7,174 bases of DNA from Tannerella sp. Lineage in GTDB: Bacteria > Bacteroidota > Bacteroidia > Bacteroidales > Tannerellaceae. The stretch's first letter is position 1, and the number at the start of each line of letters is the position of its first letter. Location: NCBI GenBank assembly GCA_031268395.1, contig JAIRXI010000292.1:1-7174 (forward strand), read 5' to 3'. The notes below the pieces were generated by a model. The model worked only from the letters and a program-made list of their open reading frames with translations. It made no database searches and was not told the DNA's origin. Below are positions 6,874 to 7,174 of the stretch, in pieces. Made by a program: the position numbers and the translations under genes.

Positions 6874-6980
6874 CCTTGCTTGTGAGCCATTGCGATATAA
6901 AAAACATTCACATTGCCAAAGAATGACAATTGTTTAGTATTAAATGCAGAGAAATAAAAAAACGAGAATAGTAAACATTC

Positions 6981-7174
6981 ATGAAATACAAAAACATTTT
7001 GGAGGAAGAAATAAAGAACAAGGTTACTCAGGACTTTTTTCAAAAGTTTGACTGCACAAAAATTTTGGGTAAAATCGACTTTGCCATAAAAATCAAGCGT
7101 CCTGCAAGCACGATTGATTTGGAAGACGAATATCTTTTGTGGGCGGAAGTAAAGCAGAAACCCACCGACATCCT
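6981..7174 (+). CDS. Partial gene: N-terminus of probable restriction-modification (type IIG-like) protein
   Basis: Only the first 64 codons are visible, and the frame is open to the window edge. The protein begins MKYKNILEEEIKNKV. An in-frame TAA at 6972-6974 rules out an upstream ATG. The segment has a PD-(D/E)xK-like arrangement: Asp33 in GKIDFAI, then Glu56-Val57-Lys58 in LLWAEVKQ, which would be the metal-binding acid and the ExK pair. From memory, this N-terminal pattern, with WAE(A/V)K after a short variable stretch, is seen in large Bacteroidota proteins that fuse a nuclease domain to an N6-adenine DNA methylase (Eco57I-like, type IIG). Such a protein would both cut and methylate DNA. 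The methylase part lies outside the window, so the assignment rests on the N-terminus alone. The codons are AT-rich, unlike the neighbouring gene, which suggests horizontal acquisition. A stand-alone nuclease is the main alternative. Confidence 0.6.
   Translation, partial: MKYKNILEEEIKNKVTQDFFQKFDCTKILGKIDFAIKIKRPASTIDLEDEYLLWAEVKQKPTDI

Larger units (their letters stand above)
6516..6980. other. Divergent intergenic region with composition shift
   Basis: This 465-bp region separates the minus-strand macroglobulin gene from the plus-strand partial gene. It holds candidate promoters in both directions. Its left part is moderately GC-rich like the macroglobulin gene. From about 6830 rightward it becomes AT-rich (roughly 30-35% GC). 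An imperfect inverted repeat AGGCCG/CGGCCT (6739-6744, 6766-6771) has a 21-base loop and is probably not meaningful. No convincing small gene, RNA gene or integration site is seen. Confidence 0.6.

Noticed and set aside
6807..7043. Minus-strand 78-residue hydrophobic frame
   Set aside because: It overlaps the first 63 bases of the better-supported plus-strand gene. Its Phe-rich composition is what AT-rich antisense DNA would give.

Overview
The window looks like a chromosomal segment of a fairly GC-rich member of the Bacteroidota (probably order Bacteroidales). The pointers are a very large alpha-2-macroglobulin-family lipoprotein of the kind common in that phylum, AT-rich leaders without a clear Shine-Dalgarno sequence, and promoter-like boxes of the Bacteroidetes TAnnTTTG type. 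Genus cannot be fixed from the sequence.

Layout. Positions 1-920 hold no convincing gene. They are a dense block of repeats: GC-rich hairpins, a heptamer tandem repeat, a 28-bp perfect palindrome, four copies of a short stem-loop family, and a striking array of 13 units with a 21-bp period. Each unit carries a dyad-symmetric core (consensus ATTCCCTATAGGGAAT). Two nested pairs of long inverted repeats frame the array (241-271 with 796-826; 354-383 with 755-784). Positions 921-6515 (minus strand) are one gene for an 1864-residue alpha-2-macroglobulin-like lipoprotein with an intact CSEQ thioester motif. Positions 6516-6980 are an intergenic region with candidate promoters facing both ways. Here base composition falls sharply, from about 60% GC in much of the big gene to about 34% over 6841-7174 (hand count). 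From 6981 to the right edge runs the start of a plus-strand gene. Its 64 visible residues carry a PD-(D/E)xK-like nuclease signature and resemble the N-terminus of a type IIG-like restriction-modification protein.

How the parts relate. The two genes are divergently transcribed and show no functional link. The macroglobulin is likely a periplasmic protease trap. The truncated gene is probably a defence gene in a separate, possibly acquired, AT-rich segment. The part most likely to be undescribed is the framed 21-bp palindromic array downstream of the macroglobulin gene. It behaves as a DNA- or RNA-level element rather than a coding repeat, because a 1-bp insertion in the eighth unit changes the reading phase while the dyad symmetry is kept.
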